A stretch of DNA of 64,000 nucleotides from Telluria aromaticivorans (GTDB taxonomy: Bacteria > Pseudomonadota > Gammaproteobacteria > Burkholderiales > Burkholderiaceae_D). The stretch is taken from contig NZ_JABAIV010000005.1 in NCBI RefSeq assembly GCF_013003915.1, forward strand, positions 256,990-320,989. Direction: 5' to 3'. Below are positions 44,644-53,933 of this stretch, piece by piece. How positions within the stretch are numbered: position 1 is the first letter of the stretch; each line of letters opens with the position of its first letter. Position numbers and translations under genes: made by a program. The notes beneath the pieces were generated by a model. It saw nothing but the letters and a program-made list of their open reading frames with translations, was not told where the DNA came from and searched no databases.

Positions 44644-45603
44644 TCAGGAACCCATGCCGGCCCGTTTGTCCCTGAAAAATTCCCAGGCTGCCTCCGCAAC
44701 CTCGACATCGGCGTTCTGCCGGCCGACCAGTGCCTGGATGAAGGCCGGGTAGCGCTTGAGCCGGCTCGGCTCCACATGGCCGCCGCCTTCGATCCTGTAC
44801 AGGCCCACTTGCAGCCCCTTCTTGCCGTCGCCCCACATGAAGCGGGTGGCAGTGGTCTTGTCCGAGTCCTTGCGCTTGGCGATCCGCACCACCTCAGGCT
44901 CGGCAGGCAGGCCGGCCAGCTCGCGCCATACCGTCACGCCATCCTCGATGCTGCCCACCGGATCCGCAAAACCCAGTGTGTAGAAGAATTTGCCTCCGTG
45001 ATAGGGCATCAGGGGATCGGCAGTGCACCCGAATACCAGGGCCGGAAGCGGCAGTGCGGGCATCCGGGCCCGGCCCGGCGGCGGCATGGAGGCCAGCACG
45101 GCCGAGAATGCAGCCAGCTTGTGCGGAATCTCGGTGGCCACGCGGTAGGCCATGTGGCCACCGCGCGAGACGCCGATGACATAGACGCGGCCGGGATCGA
45201 CCTCGTGCCCGGAAATGGCAAGGTCGATGAGGGCAGCGATGAAGGCGACATCGTCTTTCCTGGCAACGCGCGCGTCGCTGGCGAAACAATCGCTCCAGCC
45301 ACCTTTGCCTGCACCAGGCGCGGCGACGACCAGGTCTTCGCGCGCGGCGATTTCCAGCCACAGGGACAGGGGAGAGGGCGGGAAGGCCATGCCCAATACC
45401 TGTTCCGGCGAAGCGCCGGCGCCGTGCAGCACCACGACCAGCGCCCGCTTGACTGTGGCCGGCTTGCCCGGCGTGGCGATCAGGTAGTCGCGCCTGCCTT
45501 CAGGACGATCGAGGCTTGCCGGCACCGGCTGCAGGCTGGGCGCAGAACTGGCGCTGGTTCCGTAGAAAGCGGCTTTCAGCAGGCGTTTGAATCGCATTGG
45601 CAT
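44644..45603 (-). CDS. PHB-depolymerase/feruloyl esterase-like alpha/beta hydrolase
   Basis: A hydrolase of about 319 residues. The oxyanion segment VVVLHGAGASPEQ is at about residue 60, the nucleophile elbow GVSRGG at about 150, the acid probably in FGCTADPLMPYHGG (about 200) and the His in EGGGHVEP (about 280). This order matches esterase PHB depolymerase/LpqC-like proteins. No clear signal peptide is seen, though a weak N-terminal hydrophobic stretch exists. Start is uncertain among GTG 45615, ATG 45603 and ATG 45597. Confidence 0.78.
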   Translation of the reverse strand: MPMRFKRLLKAAFYGTSASSAPSLQPVPASLDRPEGRRDYLIATPGKPATVKRALVVVLHGAGASPEQVLGMAFPPSPLSLWLEIAAREDLVVAAPGAGKGGWSDCFASDARVARKDDVAFIAALIDLAISGHEVDPGRVYVIGVSRGGHMAYRVATEIPHKLAAFSAVLASMPPPGRARMPALPLPALVFGCTADPLMPYHGGKFFYTLGFADPVGSIEDGVTVWRELAGLPAEPEVVRIAKRKDSDKTTATRFMWGDGKKGLQVGLYRIEGGGHVEPSRLKRYPAFIQALVGRQNADVEVAEAAWEFFRDKRAGMGS

Positions 45604-45628
45604 TCCATGAACCACACATCATGAGGGC

Positions 45629-45662
45629 AAAAAAACAGCCGCGGTGTGCGCGCGGCTGCTTC
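45629..45662 (-). terminator. Rho-independent terminator after the S9B peptidase gene
   Basis: On the minus strand CAGCCGCG-CGCACAC-CGCGGCTG followed by seven T. Confidence 0.88.
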
Positions 45663-45684
45663 GTCTACTTGCAATGACGCCGGC

Positions 45685-47916
45685 TTATTTCGCCTGCACG
45701 CCACCCAGGTTCTTCTTGAAGAACCCTTCGATCATCCCGTACACGTGGCGCTGGTTGACCTTGCCCGAGATGCCGTGCTTGGCGCCCGGATAGGTCATCA
45801 GCTCGAACTGCACGTTGCGCTTGACCAGCTCGTCGATCAGGCGCGTGGTGTTGGTGAACAGGACGTTATCGTCGGCCATGCCGTGGATCAGGAGCAGGGG
45901 CGACTTCATGCCGTCCAGGTGGGCGAACACACCGCTGCGCTTGTAGGCTTCCGGGTCGGATTTCGGCGTGCCGCCGACGTAGCGCTCGGTGTAGTGGGTG
46001 TCATACAGCGCCCAGTCGGTCACCGGCGCCACCGACACGCCCATCGCGATCTTGTCGGATGCTGCCGCCAGCAGGCGCAGGGTCATGTAGCCGCCGTAGC
46101 TCCAGCCAAACACGCCGATGCGCTTCGGATCGACGAAGCTTTGCTTGGCCAGCCAGTCGACGCCTGCCACCTGGTCTTCGACCTCGACCTTGCCGAGGTC
46201 GTTGTAGAGGGCGTCGGTGAAGGCGCGTTCGCGGCGGCCCGAGCCGCGGTTATCGAGGCGGAACACCACGAAGCCCTGCTGCGCCATGTACTGGTCAAAA
46301 TAATTGCCCCAGGCGCGGGTGACGCGCTGCGAGTGCGGGCCGCCGTAGGTGAACAGGAAGACCGGGTAGCGCTTGCTCGCATCGAAACCGGCCGGCTTGA
46401 TGATCGAATAATGCAGGGTCTGGCCATCCTTGGCCTTCATCGTGCCGTACTCGGTCGGCAGGTGGTCGGCGACGTGCTTGGCGTACGGGTGGTTCGCGTT
46501 CAGCTCGTTCTTTTCCAGCCACTCCACCATGCTGCCGTCGGCGCGGCGGATCGACACCTGTGGCGGGGTGTTCGGGTTCGACCAGGTGTCGACAAAGATC
46601 TTGCCGTTGCCCGCGAACGCCGCTTCGTGCCAGCCGTCGCCGGCCGTGATGCGGACCGGGCTGCCGGCATTGCTGCCATCGAGCTTGAGCGCATAGGTCT
46701 GCTTGTCGATCATCGCGTCCTTGCCCGACGAGATGTAGACGCGGCCGGCGGCTTCGTCGACCGCCAGCACGTTGTCCACGCCCCAGTCGCCTTTCGACAG
46801 CGGGTACTGCAGCTTGCCATCGAGGCCGTAGACATACAGGTGCTTGCGGCCGCTGCGCTCGGAAGCCCAGATGAAGGCCTTCTTGTTCTTCAGGAAGCGC
46901 AGGTCGTTATTGATCTCGACCCAGGTCTTCGAGGTCTCGCTCAGCAGCGGGCGCTGGGCCAGGGTGTCGACGTCGACCGCCACCAGGTCGAGGCGCTTCT
47001 GGTCGCGGGTCTGGCGCTGGTATACCAGGGTTTTGGCGTCGGCGCTGAAGTCGGCGCGCACCAGGTAGATGTCTTTTTCAGGACCGAGGTCGACCTTGCG
47101 CTGCTGGCCGGTGGCCGGGTTGACCATCATCAGCTCGATCAGGACGTTCGGGTCGCCGGCAGCAGGGTAGTGCTGGTCGATCACTTCGGTGCGGTCGGCA
47201 AAGATCTCGAAGCGGCGCACCACCGGAACGGGTTTCTCATCATAGCGGCGGTAGGCAATCGCGGAATCGTCCGGCGCCCAGTAGTAACCGGTATGCTGGT
47301 CCATCTCTTCCTGCGCGACGAACTCGGCTTCGCCGTTGTGGATGGTGCCTTTGCCATCAAGCGTCAGCTGGCGCTCGGCGCCGGTCTGCAGGTCGATCAC
47401 GACCAGGTTCTGGTTGCGCACGAAGGAGACGTAGCGGCCCTTCGGCGAAATCTTCGGGTCGGTCACGTTGCCCGACGCGACCTTGCGCGGTGCGTCCGGC
47501 CTTGCGGCATCGACCAGGAACAGGTCTCCACCGATCGGCACCAGCAACTGCTTGCCGTCCGGCGACCAGTAATAGGCGATGATGCCCGACAGGCCTGCAG
47601 TGCGGGCGCGCTCGCGGCGCGCTTTTTCTTCCAGCGACAGTTCCTCGTTCGGCACCAGGCGCTTGGAATCGACCAGGCGCTGGGTGCTCTTGGTCTTCAT
47701 GTTGTATTCCCACAGGTCCTGCTGGTACTGGTTGTCGGCACGGCCGCGCAGGAAGGTGACGCGTTCGCCGTCCGGCGACACGCGCAGGGTCTTCACGCTG
47801 GCGCCGGCCAGGGCGGTGTCGCCGTAGATACGGTCCAGCGTCAGGCGTTCAGCCGATGCGGGAGCGGCCGCGAGGTTGGCAGCGAAAGCAGCCAGGAGGA
47901 ACAGGTGAGGGCGCAT
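45685..47916 (-). CDS. Dipeptidyl-peptidase IV-like S9B serine peptidase
   Basis: A 743-residue exported peptidase (signal peptide [20 protein letters not shown]). Residues 30-470 form a beta-propeller; the N-terminal amine anchor Glu pair is in [19 protein letters not shown] (about 205). The catalytic domain has Ser606 in GWSYGG, Asp in GMADDNVLF (about 685) and His in GAKHGI (about 717). It is expected to remove Xaa-Pro dipeptides in the periplasm. Expressed from its own unit with a terminator. Confidence 0.94.
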   Translation of the reverse strand: MRPHLFLLAAFAANLAAAPASAERLTLDRIYGDTALAGASVKTLRVSPDGERVTFLRGRADNQYQQDLWEYNMKTKSTQRLVDSKRLVPNEELSLEEKARRERARTAGLSGIIAYYWSPDGKQLLVPIGGDLFLVDAARPDAPRKVASGNVTDPKISPKGRYVSFVRNQNLVVIDLQTGAERQLTLDGKGTIHNGEAEFVAQEEMDQHTGYYWAPDDSAIAYRRYDEKPVPVVRRFEIFADRTEVIDQHYPAAGDPNVLIELMMVNPATGQQRKVDLGPEKDIYLVRADFSADAKTLVYQRQTRDQKRLDLVAVDVDTLAQRPLLSETSKTWVEINNDLRFLKNKKAFIWASERSGRKHLYVYGLDGKLQYPLSKGDWGVDNVLAVDEAAGRVYISSGKDAMIDKQTYALKLDGSNAGSPVRITAGDGWHEAAFAGNGKIFVDTWSNPNTPPQVSIRRADGSMVEWLEKNELNANHPYAKHVADHLPTEYGTMKAKDGQTLHYSIIKPAGFDASKRYPVFLFTYGGPHSQRVTRAWGNYFDQYMAQQGFVVFRLDNRGSGRRERAFTDALYNDLGKVEVEDQVAGVDWLAKQSFVDPKRIGVFGWSYGGYMTLRLLAAASDKIAMGVSVAPVTDWALYDTHYTERYVGGTPKSDPEAYKRSGVFAHLDGMKSPLLLIHGMADDNVLFTNTTRLIDELVKRNVQFELMTYPGAKHGISGKVNQRHVYGMIEGFFKKNLGGVQAK

Positions 47917-47988
47917 TAAATGTCTCTGATGTAAGTTAATTTGCTACAACTGCGGAACGATACCAGAGTCCCCCTTGAAAAGCTGTAA

Positions 47989-49407
47989 TTACACCGCGGG
48001 TTTGCGCGCCGCCGCACCCTCGCGGATGCGCTGGCGCGCGACCTGTTCGAACGACCAGGTCAGCAGCACCGCCGCGATGGTCAGGGCCACGACCAGGCCG
48101 ATCCAGAAACCGGTGGTCTGCATCGGCGCGGCCGGCACCCAGGGGAACCATTGCGGCGCCAGCCCGAGGATGCAGCCCAGCGGCAGCGATACGCCCCAGA
48201 AGGCGACCAACTGGATGATCATGGGCGGGCGCGTCACCTGGTAGCCGCGGATGGCCGAGGCGGTCGCCACCTGGGTGGCGTCGGACAGCTGGAACAGCGC
48301 CGCGAACAGCAGCAAGTGGGCGCAGGCCGCCTGCACCGCCGGATCGGAGGTGTACATCGCCGCGATCTCCCAGCGGAACAGCGCGATGAACAGGGCCGAC
48401 AACGCCCCGAAGGCAACCGACATGCCCACACCGACCCAGCCGACGAAGCGCGCCCGTTCGGGACTGCCTTCGCCCATGGCCTGGCCGACCCGCGTCATCA
48501 TGCCGATCGAAAAGCTGAGCGGCACCATGAACACCAGCGAAGCAAAGTTCAGCGCGACCTGGTGCGAAGACACTGCCACCACGCCAAAGCGTGCCACCAG
48601 CAGGCTGATCAGGCCGAAGGCGCTGACTTCGGCGAAATAGGTGACGCCGATGGGCAGGCCCAGGCGCAGCATCTGCCCGATTTCGGTCCAGTCCGGGCCT
48701 TCCCAGCCAGTGAAGGGGTAGGTGAGGCGATAAGCTGGCGAATATTTGATCCAGAAGACCATGGCGCCGAGCATCAGCCACATGCCCACTGCGGTGGAGA
48801 CCGCACAGCCAACCGCGCCCAGTGCCGGGAAGCCCCAGTTGCCGTAGACCAGCAGCCAGTTCGAGGCCACGTTGAACAGCAGGCCGAAGATCGCGATCCA
48901 CATGATCGGGATGGTCTGGTTGATGCTGGTGGTGTAGCCGTACAGCGCGCGGTAGCAGGCGAAGGCCGGCATGCCGAGGCTGATCACGTGCAGGAACAGC
49001 GAGGCGCGGTCGGCGACCGGCTGCTCCAGCCCGACGTGGTCGAACAGCAGCGTGCACAGGTTGGCGAACAGGCAGGCCACCAGGCCGACGAGCGCGCCTT
49101 TCCACAGCGACTGGCGCACGGAGTGCGGGATCTGGTCATAGCGCGCCGCGCCGATCTCGTGCGCGACCACGGTGTTAATCGCCATCATCGTGCCCATCAC
49201 GGTGACCAGCACGATCGACCACACCGAGGTGCCGAGCGAGACGGCGGCCAGTTCTTCGGCGCTGACGTGCCCGGTCATCGCCACGTCGGCCACGCCCATG
49301 CCCACGGTCGCCAGCTGGCCGACCAGCATGGGCCAGGACAGGCGCCACAGTGTGGCGATCTCGGCACGGACCGGGGCGGTCGTGGCAGGGGTGGTGGTGG
49401 CGGTCAT
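47989..49407 (-). CDS. MATE family multidrug efflux protein
   Basis: A 472-residue integral membrane protein with twelve hydrophobic segments in two MatE halves. The N-terminal LWRLSWPMLVGQLATVGMGVADVAMTGHVSAEELAAVSLG pattern (seen in parts: SWPMLVGQL, DVAMTGHVS) is typical of NorM, which couples drug or cation export to Na+ or H+ entry. Full length. Divergent from tssF over a 198-base gap. Confidence 0.92.
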   Translation of the reverse strand: MTATTTPATTAPVRAEIATLWRLSWPMLVGQLATVGMGVADVAMTGHVSAEELAAVSLGTSVWSIVLVTVMGTMMAINTVVAHEIGAARYDQIPHSVRQSLWKGALVGLVACLFANLCTLLFDHVGLEQPVADRASLFLHVISLGMPAFACYRALYGYTTSINQTIPIMWIAIFGLLFNVASNWLLVYGNWGFPALGAVGCAVSTAVGMWLMLGAMVFWIKYSPAYRLTYPFTGWEGPDWTEIGQMLRLGLPIGVTYFAEVSAFGLISLLVARFGVVAVSSHQVALNFASLVFMVPLSFSIGMMTRVGQAMGEGSPERARFVGWVGVGMSVAFGALSALFIALFRWEIAAMYTSDPAVQAACAHLLLFAALFQLSDATQVATASAIRGYQVTRPPMIIQLVAFWGVSLPLGCILGLAPQWFPWVPAAPMQTTGFWIGLVVALTIAAVLLTWSFEQVARQRIREGAAARKPAV

Positions 49408-49605
49408 CTGGACGGTATCGGTATCGGGGAGCCCGCCATTTTACTGACTCAGCGACAAGTTGGCGCGACGGCTTGGCTGTGCTTGCACGCATTTGCTAGC
49501 GCCTCATGCAAGCCGGATAGATCAGTTGCTCATCGGTTGTTGAGCATGCACAAGAACGCCTGCGCAAAACTGCACCACCTTAGGGTGTCATGACAGGAGT
49601 GCACC

Positions 49606-51441
49606 ATGGAAGAACTGCTGCCGTATTACGAACGTGAACTGGTTTACCTGAATACGGTCGGACGCGAGCTGGCGAGCCAGTACCCGCGCCTGGCGAGCGA
49701 GCTCGGCATGGGTGCGGATGGCAGCGAAGACCCGCATATTCGGCGCCTGATCCAGGCCTGCGCCCTGCTCAATGCCCGCACCTCGAAGAAACTCGACGAC
49801 GACTACCCGGAGTTCACCGAAGCCCTGCTGGGCAGCCTGTATCCGTACTTCCTGCAGGGCATACCCTCGTGTTCGATCGCGCGCGTGGGCATGGAGCCGG
49901 GGCCGCACGCACCCGGCAAGGGCGAGGGCGTGCAGGCCGTACCGCGCGGCACCGAGATGAGCGCACTGCACGGCAAGGGCACGGCTTGCCGCTTCCGCAC
50001 CGCGAGCCCGGTGACGCTGGCGCCCCTTAGCGTGGCAGGCGCACGCTACGAGCCGGTGGTGCATGCGCCTGCCAACCTGCGCTTGCCGGCACGCGCGAGC
50101 GGACAGGTGACGCTGACCATCGAGAGCGCGGCGCCGGTCCGGCTGCTGCACCAGCAAGGCATGCCGCGCCTGCGCCTCTATCTCGATGCCGATCCTCTGC
50201 TGGCGGCCGCGCTGCTCGATACCCTGTTCATGCGCGTCGGCGCCAGCTACCTGGAGACCGGCGACCCAGGTAGCTGGCGCCCGCTGGAACGCGTGCCGCT
50301 GGCCCTGGGCGGCTTTGGCGACGACGATGCCCTGGTGCCGCTGCGCCAGAGCGAGCACGGCGCCTACCGGTTGCTGAGCGAATACTTCGCCTTCCCGGAG
50401 AAATTCCATTTCATCGACATCGACCTGGGCAAGCTGGCGCCGCTGCTGCCCCCCGTAGCGCACCGCTTTACCCTGCACCTGATCGTGAATGGCCTGCACG
50501 GCGACACCGGCGCTGCGCGGCTGCTCGGCAGCCTGGGGGCGCAGCACCTGGTGCCCGGCTGCGCGCCGGTGGTCAACCTGTTCCACCAGGCGGCCATGCC
50601 GGTGCGTATTACCCACCGCACGGCAATGTACGATGTCGTGCCCGGGCGCCACGAAGAGTATGTCGAGGTTTACAGTATCGACGCCGTCACCGTGCTGCGC
50701 ACGGTAGAGAGCAGGGTGCAGTTGCTGGAGTACCGGCCTTATTACGGCTTGCGGCATGGCGAGGGCGGCGAACTGCGCGAGCGCTACTGGTTCGCGCGGC
50801 GCGACGACCGCGGCCTGCACCGCCAACGCATGAAGATCGGGTTCACGGATGCCGGCTTTTCGCTGACGGCCGACGAGCAATGCGTAGCCTCGATCGACCT
50901 GACCTGCACCAATGGCGCGCATGCGACCACGGTCGGCGTGGGCGCGCCAGGGGGCGACCTGATGAGCGAGACCGCCACCAGCGGCCTGCCGATCCACCTG
51001 CTGCGCAAACCCACGCCCCCGCACCGTTTTCCATCGTCCGGGGGCGCGCACTGGCGCCTGGTCGCCCAGCTGGCCCTCAACCACCGTTCGCTGGGCGACC
51101 TCGACGCCTTGCGTGAAGTGTTGACCCTGTATGACGTCTCGCGCTCGGCCGCGACCCAGCGCCAGATCGCCGGCATTACCGAATTGCAGACCCTGCCGTC
51201 CACGGCCTGGATCCGCAACAAGATCGGCGCCACGCTGGTGCACGGCCTTGAAGTGCGCATGACGGTCGACGAGGAGGCCTTCGCCGGCGCCAGCCTGGTG
51301 GTGTTCGCCGAGGTGGTCAACCGCTTCTTCGGCCTGTACGTGCACATCAACAGCTTCACCAGGCTGGTGGTGCGGTCAAGCCAGTCGGACCGGGAGTTAC
51401 TGCGATGCGATCCCCGCAACGGCAGCCTGACCCTGGTGTGA
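49606..51441 (+). CDS. tssF: Type VI secretion baseplate subunit TssF
   Basis: A 611-residue baseplate wedge protein (VasA/ImpG). The N-terminus EELLPYYERELVYLNTVGRELASQYPRLA and the segment DPHIRRLIQACALLNARTSKKLDDDYPEFTEALL (given as HIRRLIQACALLNAR and LDDDYPEFTEALL) are diagnostic. AGGAG at 49596 precedes the ATG. In intact clusters tssE, tssF and tssG are adjacent; here no tssE or sheath gene lies upstream, the neighbour being a MATE gene on the other strand. Confidence 0.93.
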   Translation: MEELLPYYERELVYLNTVGRELASQYPRLASELGMGADGSEDPHIRRLIQACALLNARTSKKLDDDYPEFTEALLGSLYPYFLQGIPSCSIARVGMEPGPHAPGKGEGVQAVPRGTEMSALHGKGTACRFRTASPVTLAPLSVAGARYEPVVHAPANLRLPARASGQVTLTIESAAPVRLLHQQGMPRLRLYLDADPLLAAALLDTLFMRVGASYLETGDPGSWRPLERVPLALGGFGDDDALVPLRQSEHGAYRLLSEYFAFPEKFHFIDIDLGKLAPLLPPVAHRFTLHLIVNGLHGDTGAARLLGSLGAQHLVPGCAPVVNLFHQAAMPVRITHRTAMYDVVPGRHEEYVEVYSIDAVTVLRTVESRVQLLEYRPYYGLRHGEGGELRERYWFARRDDRGLHRQRMKIGFTDAGFSLTADEQCVASIDLTCTNGAHATTVGVGAPGGDLMSETATSGLPIHLLRKPTPPHRFPSSGGAHWRLVAQLALNHRSLGDLDALREVLTLYDVSRSAATQRQIAGITELQTLPSTAWIRNKIGATLVHGLEVRMTVDEEAFAGASLVVFAEVVNRFFGLYVHINSFTRLVVRSSQSDRELLRCDPRNGSLTLV

Positions 51442-52403
51442 TCGACCGGCTGCTCGAGGAACCCTGGCAGGTCGAGCTGTTCCAGGCGGTCAGGCTGCTG
51501 GCGCGCTGGCTCCAGCGCCACGGTGGCGGGGGCTCGCTGGAATCAAGCGTCCGTTTCGAGAACAGCCTGTCGCTGGCTTTTCCCACGAGCGAAATCGAGT
51601 CGCTCGCGCTCGATGCGCTGGAAGACGGTTCCACACGGGTGCGCCTGCGCACGGCGGTGATGGGCCTGCTCGGCGTGAACGGCACGCTGCCGCTGCACTA
51701 CACTGAACGCATCGGCGAATGGGAGCATGCCACGCGCGACGAAGGCCCGCGCGCCTTCTACGACGCGTTCTCGAACCGGCAGGTGGCGCTGTTCTACCGC
51801 GCCTGGTGCAAGTACCGCGTGCGCGGCGGGCCGGACGAGCGCAATCGCGACCGCTTCCTCGCCCAGCTCGCGGCGCTGGGCGGCGTCGCCGGCCACGCGC
51901 AGCTCGAAGCCGGGCTGTCCTCCGAGAGCCTGGCCTATTTTGCCGCCCAGTTGCGCAGCCGTGTGGTGTCGGCGGGCCTGGTCGCGGGCGTGCTGGGCGA
52001 ATACCTGCAGGTGCCGGTCAAGGTGGAGCAGTTCACCGGCGGCTCGGACATGCTTGGCCTGGACCAGCGCAGTAAATTAGGCGCGAACAACTGCGAGGTC
52101 GGCATCGGCGCCACCCTCGGCGACCGGCTGCCCCGGCCCGAGCTCGGTATCCGGATCCGCGTCGGGCCGGTGCCCGGCACCGTGTTCCAGCGCTTCTTGC
52201 CGGGCGCCAGCGGCGCCCGCGCCATCGCCGCCTTGCTCGACCAGTTCGCCATCGACATTCCCTACCGCGAACTGCAGGTGATCCTGCGGCGCGAAGACGT
52301 GATCGGCGCCAGCCTGGACGGATTGACGCGCCTCGGGCTGGACGGCTTCCTGAGCACGCGCGCGAACCGGCGCGACCGCGACGACGTCTGTTACCTGCTG
52401 TAG
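51405..52403 (+). CDS. tssG: Type VI secretion baseplate subunit TssG
   Basis: A 332-residue partner of TssF (VasB/ImpH): IDRLLEEPWQVELFQAVRLLARWL at the N-terminus, MGLLGVNGTLPLHYTE at about 87, and SNRQVALFYRAWCKYR at about 124 are family motifs. It overlaps tssF by 37 bases, the usual arrangement for stoichiometric expression (TssG joins two TssF). A GTG at 51438 is an alternative start but would cut the N-terminus. Nothing else of the T6SS core follows. Confidence 0.92.
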   Translation: MRSPQRQPDPGVIDRLLEEPWQVELFQAVRLLARWLQRHGGGGSLESSVRFENSLSLAFPTSEIESLALDALEDGSTRVRLRTAVMGLLGVNGTLPLHYTERIGEWEHATRDEGPRAFYDAFSNRQVALFYRAWCKYRVRGGPDERNRDRFLAQLAALGGVAGHAQLEAGLSSESLAYFAAQLRSRVVSAGLVAGVLGEYLQVPVKVEQFTGGSDMLGLDQRSKLGANNCEVGIGATLGDRLPRPELGIRIRVGPVPGTVFQRFLPGASGARAIAALLDQFAIDIPYRELQVILRREDVIGASLDGLTRLGLDGFLSTRANRRDRDDVCYLL

Positions 52404-52479
52404 CCCGCTCTTTCATCCGGCGTTTTTTTCCGTACTTTACGCACGCCTTCCGCGCGACGCCTCAGAAGCAGGCGACCTA

Positions 52480-52498
52480 CAATCGTTGTCAACGATTG
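52480..52498. promoter_or_regulatory. Perfect palindrome upstream of the PfpI gene (candidate operator)
   Basis: CAATCGTTG-T-CAACGATTG, a 9-bp perfect inverted repeat with a single central base, 12 bases before the GGAGG ribosome site of the next gene. Confidence 0.5.
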
Positions 52499-52519
52499 AA
52501 TGAACCAACGGGAGGATAT

Positions 52520-53125
52520 ATGGGCGAAGAAGCAGACCTGGTGAGCGAAAAAGACCTGAAGGGACGGCGCGTGGCGGTCCTCATGACCGATGGCGTCGAG
52601 CAGGTCGAATACACCGGACCGCGCAGTTTTCTCGAGCAGAAGGGCGTGCAGGTCACCCTGGTTTCGCCGAAGCAGGCCGGCGAGGAAGTACAGGGCATGA
52701 ACCACGACCAGCAGGGCGACAAGTTCAGGGTGGAGCTGAGCCTGTCGCAGGCGGATGCGGCCGATTTCGACGCGCTGCTGCTGCCCGGCGGCGAGGAAAA
52801 CCCCAAGCGGCTGCGCCAGATTCCTGAAGCGATCGCCTTCATCAAGGCCTTCGACGATGCGGACAAGACGATCGCCGCGATCTGCCACGGCCCGTGGCCG
52901 CTGATCGATGCGGGCATTGCGGAGTCCAGGCACCTGACCAGCTATGCGGCGATCAAGGATGACCTGGTCAATGCGGGGGCGGAGTGGACCGATGACGAAG
53001 TGGTGGTTGACGGCAAGCTGATCACGAGCCGCAAGCCGGCGGATATCCCGGCGTTCAATGATGCGCTGATGAAGGAGTTGATGGTGATGCAGCAGGCGGG
53101 GTCGGATCCGGGCCCGACGTCGTAG
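52520..53125 (+). CDS. DJ-1/PfpI family protein (YhbO-like)
   Basis: A 201-residue class I glutamine amidotransferase-like protein. The nucleophile Cys122 with His123 lies in AAICHGPWPLIDAG, and the Glu in VLMTDGVEQVEY region (about residue 28) completes the site; LLLPGGEENPKRLR is also conserved. Family members are deglycases, glyoxalases or general stress proteins. ATG 52520 has GGAGG at 52511-52515; an in-frame TTG at 52496 is less likely and lies in the palindrome. Confidence 0.88.
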   Translation: MGEEADLVSEKDLKGRRVAVLMTDGVEQVEYTGPRSFLEQKGVQVTLVSPKQAGEEVQGMNHDQQGDKFRVELSLSQADAADFDALLLPGGEENPKRLRQIPEAIAFIKAFDDADKTIAAICHGPWPLIDAGIAESRHLTSYAAIKDDLVNAGAEWTDDEVVVDGKLITSRKPADIPAFNDALMKELMVMQQAGSDPGPTS

Positions 53126-53158
53126 GCTTTTGCTGTGTCAGTCGATTGTCAGCTGCCT

Positions 53159-53195
53159 GAATGGCGCCTTGAGAAACAGGGGCGCCATTTTTTTG
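53159..53195 (+). terminator. Rho-independent terminator after the PfpI gene
   Basis: ATGGCGCC (53161-53168) pairs with GGCGCCAT (53181-53188) across a 12-base loop, followed by seven T. Confidence 0.88.
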
Positions 53196-53311
53196 TGCCG
53201 CTCGCTTGCGGCTGATTGCTACGGAAACGCTTTCTGTAGGTGAATTCCCAGCGTTTTCAAAGGTTGGCGTTACGGTGCTCGATCTGCAGGCATTTGCATT
53301 GTGCGCAAATT

Positions 53312-53606
53312 TTATACAAAGTTGCCGGGTAAGGTGAACATGCAGGTCAGGATGAATAAATGTGACCAAAGATAACATCCATGAATCCATCTCATGCGGA
53401 GTCGAATGTCTGCGCAGTAAATAAGAATCACGGCGGCGCCATAAGTTGGCACTGAAAATAGGAGACTGAGCTGTAAGCAAAAGCGGTGATAACTCCAGTG
53501 TGGTGCAAGATAATTAATTCGGAAAAAGTATAAAAAGGATATAGGCCTGAATTCCCAGGCTGACAAAAACGAGGCAAGCTGCGACTGTTTTCAGGGTAAA
53601 CTTCAT
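53312..53606 (-). pseudogene. Broken second copy of the T6SS immunity-like membrane protein
   Basis: Read in three successive frames, this segment encodes a paralogue of the 102-residue protein just upstream: KFTLKTVAACLVFVSLGIQ..., then SELIILHHTGVITAFAYSSVS, then TYGAAVILIYCADIRLRMR and WSHLFILTCMFTLPGNFV (compare GSHVFIWLCMFSFPGTF). Two single-base losses explain the shifts: in the T-run at about 53524 (T6 to T5) and in a C-run at about 53458. Adding one base at each site restores 98 residues colinear with the paralogue, with equal spacing between the conserved AY and TY pairs. It is either decayed or carries homopolymer sequencing errors. Confidence 0.8.
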
Positions 53607-53624
53607 ATTGATTGATTAAAATCG

Positions 53625-53933
53625 TTATCGTGGGGCGAACGTGCCAGGAAAGGAAAACATGCAAAGCCAGATAAAAACATGTGAGCCAAAGAATATGGCG
53701 TGAGTTTTTTTCAAAGAGATGTCAATTCGCGCGCTGTACATTATTGCCCATGCGCTTAGATATGTGGCCAAGGAGAACGGTAGACTTGCACCGTAAGCGA
53801 GCCCTGAAGGAAAACCTACACTCCCGAAGGTAAATAGCTCGGATACGATAAACAGGACTACATAAAATTGCAGCGCGAAGCTTATGGAGGCCAAGCCTAT
53901 GCCCATAGCCTTAAGTGCAAGCTTCGTATTCAT
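53625..53933 (-). CDS. Small membrane protein, candidate immunity protein of the T6SS effector
   Basis: A 102-residue protein with about three transmembrane segments (residues 8-32, 45-66 and 80-98); no family recognised. It starts inside the stop of the hydrolase gene (ATGA overlap), so the two are translated together, the typical arrangement for effector and cognate immunity. An immunity protein in the membrane would suit a lipase that attacks phospholipids from the periplasm. Base composition is AT-richer than the genome around it, suggesting recent acquisition. Function is inferred from context. Confidence 0.65.
   Translation of the reverse strand: MNTKLALKAMGIGLASISFALQFYVVLFIVSELFTFGSVGFPSGLAYGASLPFSLATYLSAWAIMYSARIDISLKKTHAIFFGSHVFIWLCMFSFPGTFAPR

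Noticed and set aside
45646..47919. 757-codon plus-strand open frame opposite the S9B peptidase
   Set aside because: Antisense shadow; the minus strand carries the signal peptide, GWSYGG and the rest of the triad.
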